DNA from: an uncultured Paracoccaceae bacterium | Lineage (GTDB): Bacteria; Pseudomonadota; Alphaproteobacteria; Rhodobacterales; Rhodobacteraceae | Direction of reading: 5' to 3' | Assembly: GCA_947497185.1 (NCBI GenBank) | Contig: CANMFL010000003.1 | Span: forward strand, 186,001 to 250,000 | Length of the DNA stretch: 64,000 bases | Shown: piece after piece, positions 56,249 through 64,000 of the stretch | How positions within the stretch are numbered: position 1 is the first letter of the stretch | Layout: each line of letters starts with the position of its first letter | Position numbers and translations under genes: made by a program | The notes under the pieces: model-generated | Told to the model about the DNA's origin: nothing | Databases searched by the model: none | The model's input: only the letters and a program-made list of their open reading frames with translations

Positions 56249-56620
56249 TTAAAGGGCAAGGCGCAGGATGGCGATCACGCCAAATGCTGCGGCACCGTAT
56301 GACAGGCAGATCATTGCGATGATCAGGACTTTGCGCATTGTCCCATGCACATAATCCTCGATCAATGTCTGCACACCTTTGCGAAAGTGGAAAAAGCTAA
56401 CCATGAACGTCAGGGCCGCAATCGCTGCAGGCACCGGACGAGAATAATAAGCAACAACCTCTTCGTAGGACGACCCAAGGGTCGCACCAAAGGTGAAAAT
56501 GAACAGCGGGATCAAAACAACGAGGGCCATCGACGACACCATCATTTTCCAATGATGATCCGTGCCGGTTTTAGCAGAACCCATGCCGACGACGCGTTTA
56601 CGATCAGTTGCAAATGCCAT
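56249..56620 (-). CDS. sdhD: Succinate dehydrogenase membrane anchor subunit
   Basis: 123-residue hydrophobic anchor with three membrane segments (about 27-47, 62-80 and 94-118). The segment FHFRKGVQTLIEDYVHG carries the His and Asp/Tyr residues expected near the quinone and heme site. It lies 12 bases after sdhC and 18 before sdhA. Confidence 0.93.
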   Translation of the reverse strand: MAFATDRKRVVGMGSAKTGTDHHWKMMVSSMALVVLIPLFIFTFGATLGSSYEEVVAYYSRPVPAAIAALTFMVSFFHFRKGVQTLIEDYVHGTMRKVLIIAMICLSYGAAAFGVIAILRLAL

Positions 56621-56632
56621 GTTTTTGATCCC

Positions 56633-57016
56633 TTATAATACGACGACACAGAAAATGGTCATCAGGACGGACCCGATAATCATCAAAATGCCCATAGTTT
56701 CGGATTTCTGGACCTCAAGGCCGTAACCCATGTCCCAGATCAGGTGGCGAATACCGCCAAAGGTGTGAAACCACATCGCCCAAGTCGACAAGAACAGGAC
56801 AAGATCGCCAAACCAGCTGGTCAGGAAACCGTTTGCGGTGGCAAAGGCGTCGGGCCCAGCAGCGGCGGCGACAAACCACCACGTGATCATCAGTGCGGCA
56901 ACGATCACGGCATTGCCAGTCACGCGGACAAAGATTGAAGTCATCGACGTCATTTGCGGGCGGTAGATCGTCAAATGCGGTGACAGAGGGCGATTGCCCC
57001 GGTTCACATCGGCCAT
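56633..57016 (-). CDS. sdhC: Succinate dehydrogenase cytochrome b556 subunit
   Basis: First gene of the sdhCDAB operon. 127 residues, with the family opening RPLSPHLTIYRPQ and three membrane segments. H84 and H91 in WFHTFGGIRHLIWD are the heme-b ligand region. Paired palindromes about 140 bases upstream are the likely control site. Confidence 0.95.
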   Translation of the reverse strand: MADVNRGNRPLSPHLTIYRPQMTSMTSIFVRVTGNAVIVAALMITWWFVAAAAGPDAFATANGFLTSWFGDLVLFLSTWAMWFHTFGGIRHLIWDMGYGLEVQKSETMGILMIIGSVLMTIFCVVVL

Positions 57017-57156
57017 GCTGTTTCCCTTTTTTGGCTCGCACAGCGAACTGCGCTTAGGCTTTGTCTGCTTTCTAGCAAGATTATGCAGGCAGAGTCACGC
57101 AGAGGTATCCAAAGAAACTATGAATATTTGCACTACACGCCCACTTTTTCGCGACT

Positions 57157-57187
57157 TGTGATCACAGCCACAAAAAGTGTGATCACA
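57157..57187. promoter_or_regulatory. Paired TGTGATCACA operators upstream of sdhC
   Basis: Two identical 10-bp palindromes at 57157-57166 and 57178-57187, 21 bp centre to centre (two helical turns), with CACTTTTT and AAAAAGTG (57142-57149, 57172-57179) forming a wider dyad. The same pair with the same spacing lies before sucC. The protein that binds is unknown. Confidence 0.7.
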
Positions 57188-57216
57188 AATTACAGCGTAA
57201 CCTGCGCGGCCCGACG

Positions 57217-57236
57217 CGATTTTTCGCGAAAAATCG
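57217..57236. repeat. 20-bp perfect palindrome at the mch stop
   Basis: CGATTTTTC-gc-GAAAAATCG abuts the mch stop codon. It has the same architecture as the copies after ruvB and in the FAD monooxygenase tail. Confidence 0.8.
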
Positions 57237-58268
57237 TCACCCTGTCGGCATCAACGCCCAGTAATCGAGATCGAGCAAGACATCGGGAAGGTACTTTCCA
57301 TCCGCGCCCTTTAAAGCGCCCGCCGCAGTCTTTGTCGCAACCAATCGCAGCCTGATCGCACCAACTCCCAGCGCTGATGTTTCCGCAGTATCCAACACTT
57401 CGGACCAAGCCCGCACTGTGTCGCCAGCAAAACAGGGGTTCGCATGTGCGCCGCCATTCAGCGCGACCATCATCTGCGCATTCGCCAAGCCGTTGAATGA
57501 CAACGCCCGCGCCAGCGAAATCACATGACCGCCGTACATTAACCGTTTCCCATCGGGCCGGAATGTCGCATCAAAATGCACCTTAGCCGTGTTTTGCCAC
57601 AGGCGCGTCGCCATCATATGCTCGGCTTCCTCAATGGTGACACCGTCCACATGGTCGATAATCTCGCCCACTTTATAATCACTCAAACGATGCGGCTCAC
57701 CTGCCAGCGCATAATCATACTTGGTGAAATCAAGTCCCTGCGGAATTACTAGATCAGCCGGATCGACCACCTTCGCCAGATCAGGAATCACCGTTTCTGG
57801 CGCCGGACCGTCGCCTTTTTTACGCACCATCACCCAGCGCACATACGACAGCAACAGTTCACCACGCTGGTTACGCCCCTCAGTTCGCACCCAGACAACA
57901 CCGGATTTCCCGTTGGAATTCTGTTTAACACCAATCACCTCAGAGGTCGCCGTCACCGTATCACCGGGCCACAGCGACGTATGCCAACGCCCTTCAGCAT
58001 AGCCCAAATTCGCAACCGCATTCAGCGACACATCGGGCACGGTTTTACCAAAAACCGTGTGAAACGTGATCAGATCATCCAGCGGACTGAACGGAAGCCC
58101 GCAATCTTGGGCAAATTGATCCGACGAATGCAGGGCATGACGCGCGGGATAAAGCGCGTGATACAACGCCCGCTCTCCCACTTGGACGCTGCGCGGAACG
58201 GCGTGCGTGATCACATCACCAACCGCATAATCTTCAAAAAAGCGACCTGCATTCGTCTTGGGTGCCAT
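57237..58268 (-). CDS. mch: Mesaconyl-CoA hydratase (MaoC family)
   Basis: 343-residue double-hotdog hydratase of the ethylmalonyl-CoA pathway that interconverts mesaconyl-C1-CoA and beta-methylmalyl-CoA. The N-terminal FFEDYAVGDVITHAV and the second-half MYGGHVISLARALSFNGLAN are typical of Mch. The size equals, as I remember it, that of the Rhodobacter enzyme, and the place next to sdh and mcl2 matches the arrangement I recall there. The ATG overlaps the DUF1737 stop as TAATG. Confidence 0.9.
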   Translation of the reverse strand: MAPKTNAGRFFEDYAVGDVITHAVPRSVQVGERALYHALYPARHALHSSDQFAQDCGLPFSPLDDLITFHTVFGKTVPDVSLNAVANLGYAEGRWHTSLWPGDTVTATSEVIGVKQNSNGKSGVVWVRTEGRNQRGELLLSYVRWVMVRKKGDGPAPETVIPDLAKVVDPADLVIPQGLDFTKYDYALAGEPHRLSDYKVGEIIDHVDGVTIEEAEHMMATRLWQNTAKVHFDATFRPDGKRLMYGGHVISLARALSFNGLANAQMMVALNGGAHANPCFAGDTVRAWSEVLDTAETSALGVGAIRLRLVATKTAAGALKGADGKYLPDVLLDLDYWALMPTG

Positions 58269-58471
58269 TACTGCTGACCTAACTTCATCTCGGGGGAATA
58301 AGGGGTGTCCACGTCTTTGGTCACGGCTTGACCGCAGCGCATCACGCCGTTCGCATGGTCAAACGCATAAGTCGGATCGCCGTACAACTTCCAACCTTTG
58401 GATAGCGCAAGCGAAACCTTGTGGCAAAATTCCGAACTGTCATCTTCGGTCAAGAGGCGGTAAATCTTCAT
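58268..58471 (-). CDS. DUF1737 small protein
   Basis: 67 residues spanning the DUF1737 core (YRLLTEDDSSEFCHKVSLAL, GWKLYGDP, CGQAVTKDV). Function unknown. It is coupled to mch by overlap and lies three bases from the NnrU-family gene. A short, soluble beta/alpha protein by appearance. Confidence 0.85.
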   Translation of the reverse strand: MKIYRLLTEDDSSEFCHKVSLALSKGWKLYGDPTYAFDHANGVMRCGQAVTKDVDTPYSPEMKLGQQ

Positions 58472-58474
58472 GTC

Positions 58475-59020
58475 TTATCCAAACGGGTTGTAGCCAAGGA
58501 GAATATGGATTGTAGCGACGACCAGAAAGACAACAACCGTCGCGATCACGGCTGTGATTTCCTTCTTCACAGGCACTTCATGGTACGGTCCACGCGGCCC
58601 TTCGGCCTTGCTGACGACGATCATTTCCGCAATCGCCCAAGCCGCCATGCCCCCGAACAATACGAAGGACGGGGTATCACCGTTCACCAAAATATGCGCC
58701 ACTGACCAAACCACGACGGCAGTCAGTTGCGGGTGACGAATAGCCTTTGTGATTTTCGTTTTTGCGCCGGACGAGGCAAACAGATAAAATGCAAACAACA
58801 TCAACAGGTTATTAATACCCGTCAAAGCAGGACTGCGGCCCCAATAAAACGCACCATCGGCCATGCGATACCCGATCACCATCAGCACGATAGCGACGAC
58901 AGAACCGACGGCGACGATGCCCTTCCCTTTGTTCCCGAATTTCGCCCGTTCCTTGGGCGCGATACGTTTCCAAAAGTGAAGTCCCGACCATAGGATCAGG
59001 CCAGCAAGAATATAGATCAT
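58475..59020 (-). CDS. NnrU-family membrane protein
   Basis: 181 residues with about five to six membrane segments and the family stretches HFWKRIAPKERAKFG and IRHPQLTAVVVWSVAHILVNGD. NnrU was linked to nitrogen-oxide metabolism, but many homologues lie outside denitrification loci, as here. The start overlaps the mcl2 stop as ATGA. Confidence 0.83.
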   Translation of the reverse strand: MIYILAGLILWSGLHFWKRIAPKERAKFGNKGKGIVAVGSVVAIVLMVIGYRMADGAFYWGRSPALTGINNLLMLFAFYLFASSGAKTKITKAIRHPQLTAVVVWSVAHILVNGDTPSFVLFGGMAAWAIAEMIVVSKAEGPRGPYHEVPVKKEITAVIATVVVFLVVATIHILLGYNPFG

Positions 59021-59859
59021 GATTTCTCCAACGTGGCGATAGCTTCGGCTTTCGCCAACGTCGCCCGTGCGGTCACAATGTGCAAGTTCTCAACGATCTT
59101 CCCGTCCACAACAGCGACGCCCTGCCCTTCGGCCTCTGCCGCCTCGAACGCCGCGATCTGGCGTTCGGCATGCGCGATATCCTCATCAGATGGCCCGAAC
59201 GCAGCATTACAGATCGCCACCTGCGCGGGATGGATTAGTGTTTTTCCATCAAACCCCATATCGCGTCCTTCGGCACATTCAATCGCAAGCCCATCGTCGT
59301 CCTTAAACGCATTATACACCCCATCTAACGCCACGACCCCATGCGCCCGCGCCGCCAAAAGGCAATGCTGCAAGGCTGTCATCATCGCCGAACGGCTTCG
59401 CGCGGTCAGGTCCTTCGCAAGGTCATTCGTCCCCATCACAAACCCTTTGAGCCGCGGATGTGCTGCAATGCTCGCGGCATTTAAAATCCCCAACGGCGTT
59501 TCCATCATCGCCCAAATCGGCAAATCAGGGATCATTTCAGCCAACGCATCCAAATCCGCAGGACTATTCACTTTAGGCAGCAAGACGGCATCACAATCCA
59601 TCGCAGCGACGGCTGCTGCATCATCATGACCCCATTTCGTATCTAAACCGTTAATACGCACGATTTTTTGACGCGGCCCGTAATCACCGGCGGTGAGCGC
59701 GGCAGCCAAAGTCGCCCGCGCTTCGACCTTTGCATCAGGAGACACGGCATCTTCGAGGTCAAAGAGTATAATATCGACAGGCAAGCCACGCGCTTTGTCC
59801 AACGCGCGATCCTTGGAGCCGGGAATATAGAGGGCTGAACGGGCTGGGCGGGTATCCAT
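59017..59859 (-). CDS. mcl2: (3S)-Malyl-CoA thioesterase (Mcl2, CitE-like)
   Basis: HpcH/HpaI (CitE-like) aldolase-fold enzyme of 280 residues that hydrolyses malyl-CoA in the ethylmalonyl-CoA pathway of Rhodobacter. ALYIPGSKDRALDKARGLP, the acidic FDLEDAVSPDAK and MMETPLGILNA are visible; the Asp/Glu ligands of the metal site are in place. It is not the longer Mcl1 (malyl-CoA/methylmalyl-CoA lyase) type, and plain CitE-like lyase activity is the alternative. AAGGAAGA precedes the ATG at 59859. The order mcl2-mch-sdh supports the call. Confidence 0.84.
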   Translation of the reverse strand: MDTRPARSALYIPGSKDRALDKARGLPVDIILFDLEDAVSPDAKVEARATLAAALTAGDYGPRQKIVRINGLDTKWGHDDAAAVAAMDCDAVLLPKVNSPADLDALAEMIPDLPIWAMMETPLGILNAASIAAHPRLKGFVMGTNDLAKDLTARSRSAMMTALQHCLLAARAHGVVALDGVYNAFKDDDGLAIECAEGRDMGFDGKTLIHPAQVAICNAAFGPSDEDIAHAERQIAAFEAAEAEGQGVAVVDGKIVENLHIVTARATLAKAEAIATLEKS

Positions 59860-61227
<1,368 letters not shown>

Positions 61228-61249
61228 AAGAGCTTTGATTAATCAATCG

Positions 61250-61278
61250 AAAGGGCGTCCCATTGGGGCGCCCTTTTT
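61250..61278 (+). terminator. Intrinsic terminator after mdh
   Basis: AAAGGGCGTCCC pairs with GGGGCGCCCTTT (one mismatch) around ATT, followed by five T residues. Confidence 0.9.
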
Positions 61279-61390
61279 CATTGAACCGCGTCTGAGCGGT
61301 CAGGCGATCAGCGACTTCCCGCCACCCTGTACAGCTGAAATGTCCAACAATCGTTAACGAATCACATGTTAGCGCGAACGCGCCACATTT

Positions 61391-61421
61391 TGTGATCACA
61401 CCCCAAAACACTGTGATCACA
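61391..61421. promoter_or_regulatory. Paired TGTGATCACA operators upstream of sucC
   Basis: Identical 10-bp palindromes at 61391-61400 and 61412-61421, with the same 21-bp spacing as the sdh pair. The spacer (CCCCAAAACAC) is also A-rich. A weaker GGTGATCATA follows at 61438-61447. The pair ends 96 bases before the sucC ATG. Confidence 0.7.
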
Positions 61422-61517
61422 AATGTCGGTTTTTTTGGGTGATCATAAAATTGGCAGTTTTTTCTTAACCCATGATGTGTTTCAGTCAACAAAACTCACC
61501 CCAACCGAGGGACAGAC

Positions 61518-62711
61518 ATGAACATCCACGAATACCAAGCCAAAGCATTGCTCAAATCTTATGGCGCCCCCGTCAGCGACGGCCGCCCGGTGATGAAAGC
61601 CGAAGACGCGAAAACAGCCGCTGGCGAACTGGATGGCCCGCTTTGGGTTGTAAAGGCGCAGATCCACGCTGGTGGCCGCGGTAAAGGTTCTTTCAAAGAA
61701 GCTGACGCTGGCGACAAAGGCGGCGTGCGCCTGACGAAATCTGTTGAAGAAGCAGCGGAAGAAGCCAAGAAAATGCTGGGCCGCACATTGGTCACACACC
61801 AGACAGGCCCTGCTGGCAAGCAAGTGAACCGCGTCTACATCGAAGACGGTTCCGGCATCGAAACTGAAATGTACCTCGCGCTGCTGGTGGATCGTCAAAC
61901 ATCCCGCATTGGCTTTGTTGTCTCCACCGAGGGCGGCATGGACATTGAAGAAGTCGCCGAGAATACGCCAGAGAAAATCCTCAACTTCACAGTTGACCCT
62001 GCAACGGGCTATCAAGCGTACCACGGTCGCCGCGTCGCGTTTGCGCTTGGTTTGACTGGTGCGCAGGTCAAGCAGTGCGTTGGCTTGATGGGCATTCTGT
62101 ACAAAGCATTCACCGAAAAAGACATGGAAATGCTCGAAATCAACCCGCTGATCGTCACTGACAAGGGCGACCTGAAGGTTCTCGACGCCAAAGTTTCTTT
62201 CGACGGCAACGCAATTTACCGTCACCAAGACATCGGCGCCCTGCGCGACGAAACCGAAGAAGATCCAAAAGAGCTGGCAGCGTCGAAATACGACCTGAAC
62301 TACATCGCTCTTGAAGGTGAAATCGGCTGCATGGTGAACGGTGCTGGTCTTGCGATGGCCACTATGGACATCATCAAACTCTACGGCGCAGAGCCTGCTA
62401 ACTTCCTTGATGTTGGTGGCGGTGCGACCAAAGAAAAAGTGACCGAAGCGTTCAAAATCATCACGTCTGATCCAAACGTCAAAGGCATCCTCGTAAACAT
62501 CTTCGGCGGTATCATGCGCTGTGATGTGATCGCGGAAGGCGTTGTCGCTGCGGTGAAAGAAGTCGGCCTGAAAGTTCCACTGGTTGTCCGCCTCGAAGGT
62601 ACAAACGTGGAAGAAGGCAAAGCGATCATCAACAATTCCGACGTTGACGTGATTGCTGCTGACGACTTGAAAGATGGCGCTGAAAAGATCGTGAAAGCGG
62701 TCAAAGGCTAA
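61518..62711 (+). CDS. sucC: Succinyl-CoA synthetase beta subunit
   Basis: ATP-grasp subunit of succinyl-CoA synthetase. 397 residues with the ATP-grasp region ([32 protein letters not shown]) and the CoA/ligase domain ([16 protein letters not shown]). GAGGGA lies five bases before the ATG. SucD normally follows at once, but here a dyad and a run of small lipoprotein genes come next, and sucD, if linked, must lie beyond 64000. Confidence 0.97.
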   Translation: MNIHEYQAKALLKSYGAPVSDGRPVMKAEDAKTAAGELDGPLWVVKAQIHAGGRGKGSFKEADAGDKGGVRLTKSVEEAAEEAKKMLGRTLVTHQTGPAGKQVNRVYIEDGSGIETEMYLALLVDRQTSRIGFVVSTEGGMDIEEVAENTPEKILNFTVDPATGYQAYHGRRVAFALGLTGAQVKQCVGLMGILYKAFTEKDMEMLEINPLIVTDKGDLKVLDAKVSFDGNAIYRHQDIGALRDETEEDPKELAASKYDLNYIALEGEIGCMVNGAGLAMATMDIIKLYGAEPANFLDVGGGATKEKVTEAFKIITSDPNVKGILVNIFGGIMRCDVIAEGVVAAVKEVGLKVPLVVRLEGTNVEEGKAIINNSDVDVIAADDLKDGAEKIVKAVKG

Positions 62712-62739
62712 TCGACACCATCGTAGCCGCGCCTCGCAT

Positions 62740-62763
62740 GTGGCATCCAAATTTGGGTGCCAC
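62740..62763. repeat. 24-bp dyad after sucC
   Basis: GTGGCATCC and GGGTGCCAC flank AAATTT, one mismatch. The minus strand reads GGCACCCAAATTTGG, related to the GGCACCCAAATTTTC that begins the palindrome copy at ruvB. It resembles a shortened form of the same element. There is no T-run. Confidence 0.6.
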
Positions 62764-62798
62764 GCGACAGAGTATAACGCTTTTTAAGGAGAAATCTT

Positions 62799-63005
62799 AT
62801 GTTTAAGTCAGTTTTGGTTAGCGCGTCACTCCTCACACTTGCGGCAGGATGCGAATATGCGGTTGGCACAACCGGTCAAGATACCAGCTTTGAACGGGTC
62901 GGGACGCTGAATTGCACCACCGGAACACCATCAGAGCAGGCCTTTGCCGTCGGAACAGCCCGCAACCCAGTCCGTTGCGGCCCGCAAAGCCAGCCAGTCG
63001 AATAA
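62799..63005 (+). CDS. RCGPQ small lipoprotein 1
   Basis: 68 residues: lipoprotein signal (lipobox LAAGC, Cys at 18), a short mature part with two more Cys and the tail ARNPVRCGPQSQPVE. It shares PVRCGPQ with the next two genes. AAGGAGAAATCTT before the ATG is a good ribosome site. It lies 87 bases after sucC. Unknown function. Confidence 0.72.
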   Translation: MFKSVLVSASLLTLAAGCEYAVGTTGQDTSFERVGTLNCTTGTPSEQAFAVGTARNPVRCGPQSQPVE

Positions 63006-63164
63006 TCGGTCTTTAACGTTAAACTATCGACGTTCAATCAAACTTGAGAGGAGTGAATTTTAAGCGAATTGTGACTGCAACATCTCGTCAACCTTTGGCA
63101 CCTAGACCTGTTTTTAAGGCACAACCCTGTGCCAGTCAGATCAACGCACCAAAGGATGACACCA

Positions 63165-63374
63165 ATGTTTAAGCCAATGCTCGTACTTATCGCCCTCACC
63201 GCAACAACAGCTTGCATGAATACAGAGGGAACAACGCAAGTCAGCCGTAACCAAACTGGTCACGTTTCGAGTTGCCCCGGTTTGACAGGCGTCAGCGCGC
63301 AGTACTCACAACCCGTCGCAGGCCTGCCTGTCCGATGTGGCCCACAATCCGCTTCACCTTACACTCTTCAATAA
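63165..63374 (+). CDS. RCGPQ small lipoprotein 2
   Basis: 69 residues with a signal and probable lipobox ATTAC (Cys at 17), then SSCPGLTGVSAQYSQPVAG and LPVRCGPQ. Two Cys after the lipidated one, at the same spacing in the third gene, probably form a disulfide. AAAGGA lies eight bases before the ATG at 63165; an ATG nine bases earlier has poorer spacing. Confidence 0.75.
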   Translation: MFKPMLVLIALTATTACMNTEGTTQVSRNQTGHVSSCPGLTGVSAQYSQPVAGLPVRCGPQSASPYTLQ

Positions 63375-63548
63375 ACGCTACACACGTCCCATCGCGGTTC
63401 GCTGCGCTGGGACACCCCGAAACACCGCAGCGTCAGCTGTCACAACCAAACGAACAAGGACACGAATAAGTCAAATTTGCGCCTAATTTTTGCTTCACCC
63501 GCAGATCATTCAAGTTTTAGATAAACTAGAGATGAACGGCGAATAACC

Positions 63549-63755
63549 ATGATTAAGCAAGCAATTCTTGTCCTTTCTACCCTGTCAATGGCCGCTTGTG
63601 TCGGCGCAGGTACGCAGACGACGAACTACGAAAAGTCCGGTACACTGACGTCTTGTCCTGGTGTGACTGGAATTAGTGCAGAATATTTGGTCCCAGTTGC
63701 AGGTCTTCCTGTACGTTGTGGTCCACAAACAGTGAGCCCGGTCACCTACAGGTAA
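63549..63755 (+). CDS. RCGPQ small lipoprotein 3
   Basis: 68 residues: lipobox SMAAC (Cys at 17), then TSCPGVTGISAEYLVPVAG and LPVRCGPQ, nearly the same as lipoprotein 2 over about 30 residues. Clearly a tandem duplicate. Preceded by a 174-bp gap with a GTCCCA/TGGGAC dyad (63386-63413). Function unknown. Confidence 0.75.
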   Translation: MIKQAILVLSTLSMAACVGAGTQTTNYEKSGTLTSCPGVTGISAEYLVPVAGLPVRCGPQTVSPVTYR

Positions 63756-63765
63756 GGTTCGGGCC

Positions 63766-63790
63766 CCCACAGCGTAAAATGCGTTGTGGG
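63766..63790 (+). other. Hairpin after lipoprotein 3
   Basis: CCCACAGCG pairs with CGTTGTGGG (one mismatch) around TAAAATG. No T-run, so termination is uncertain. Confidence 0.4.
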
Positions 63791-63810
63791 ACGAACCAGA
63801 AGGGTGAAAC

Positions 63811-64000
63811 ATGCGGGGCACACCGATCAGACTACTGGCGACAGGCTTTATGGCCTGTGGCCTTTTTGCATGTACTGGCCCCGAATTAGCCAGCTTGCCC
63901 GTGCGCGAGGCGCCACAAGCCGAACTTCCTTATTCTCCTGACGTCGATGGCGCTCCACTCCGTGGTACAGCCGTCGCAATTGCCATGGCGGAAACGCCAT
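63811..64000 (+). CDS. Lipoprotein, N-terminal part (runs off the window)
   Basis: 63 codons visible. Signal and lipobox GLFAC (Cys at 21), then a Pro/Ala/Glu-rich start of the mature part (SLPVREAPQAELPYSPDVDG). AAGGG lies six bases before the ATG. It lacks the RCGPQ pattern in the visible part, so it is probably a different lipoprotein family from the three genes before it. No in-frame stop is reached before the edge. Confidence 0.65.
   Translation, partial: MRGTPIRLLATGFMACGLFACTGPELASLPVREAPQAELPYSPDVDGAPLRGTAVAIAMAETP

Noticed and set aside
57157-57187. Reading the TGTGATCACA sites as CRP or FNR boxes
   Set aside because: CRP and FNR sites need spacers of 6 or 4 bases between half-sites; here the half-sites abut.
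61482-62750. 422-codon open frame on the minus strand opposite sucC
   Set aside because: Mirror of a highly biased codon set in sucC; the protein is Phe/His/Asp-rich without domain features.

Overview
The window is ordinary chromosome from a Rhodobacteraceae (marine Roseobacter-group) alphaproteobacterium. Evidence for this is the Tol-Pal/Ruv/FtsH gene order, a phosphatidylcholine synthase, an HvrA-type H-NS protein, ethylmalonyl-CoA pathway genes (ccr, ecm, mch, mcl2), a RaiI-like luxI/luxR pair, and an sdh-mch-mcl2-mdh-suc cluster arranged as I remember it from Rhodobacter. GC looks moderate, in the mid-50s by eye. No rRNA, tRNA, CRISPR array, prophage or insertion sequence was seen. Genus cannot be fixed from this sequence alone.

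Layout. 1-12047 (all minus): Holliday-junction genes ruvC-ruvA-ruvB, an unknown gene, then the Tol-Pal envelope machine ybgC-tolQ-tolR-tolA-tolB-pal-cpoB, then tilS, ftsH (TTG start) and the 5' part of a MOSC-domain gene. 12048-20332: a DUF1127 micro-protein behind a structured leader, an unknown membrane protein, prmA, an MFS transporter, priA (TTG start), a short transaldolase, a DUF484 protein and xerC. 20476-31421: pcs, ogt, ileS, a FAD monooxygenase, an extensin-like secreted protein, tyrC-hisC, a rhomboid-fold protein lacking its catalytic residues, trpS and a UspA protein. 31739-41116: nfu, a DUF6958-like gene, tsaB-rimI, then a BMP-type ABC nucleoside importer with purine nucleoside phosphorylase, then a TSUP exporter with its TIGR02186 partner. 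41133-44374: a RecD-like helicase, luxI, luxR and a small ORF. 44561-52902: ccr and ecm separated by a lipoprotein and a PlsB-like acyltransferase, then an H-NS protein and two related lipoproteins around a DUF1989 gene. 52984-64000: sdhB, two small lipoprotein genes, sdhA, sdhD, sdhC, mch, DUF1737, an NnrU-family gene, mcl2, mdh and sucC, then a run of small lipoprotein genes in the region where sucD would be expected.

How the genes fit together. The right-hand third is a central-carbon block: TCA-cycle enzymes interleaved with the C-C bond enzymes that let the cell grow on acetate and C2 units. The best regulatory signal is a pair of identical TGTGATCACA palindromes, 21 bp apart, found upstream of sdhC and again upstream of sucC with the same spacing. 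This suggests one unidentified regulator for both operons. Both operons also carry small lipoprotein genes of unknown role. The middle block imports nucleosides and splits them.

Other points for a second look are a 20-bp palindrome family placed at gene 3' ends, a dyad that would mask the luxI ribosome-binding site, and a family of tiny tandem lipoproteins sharing an RCGPQ motif after sucC.
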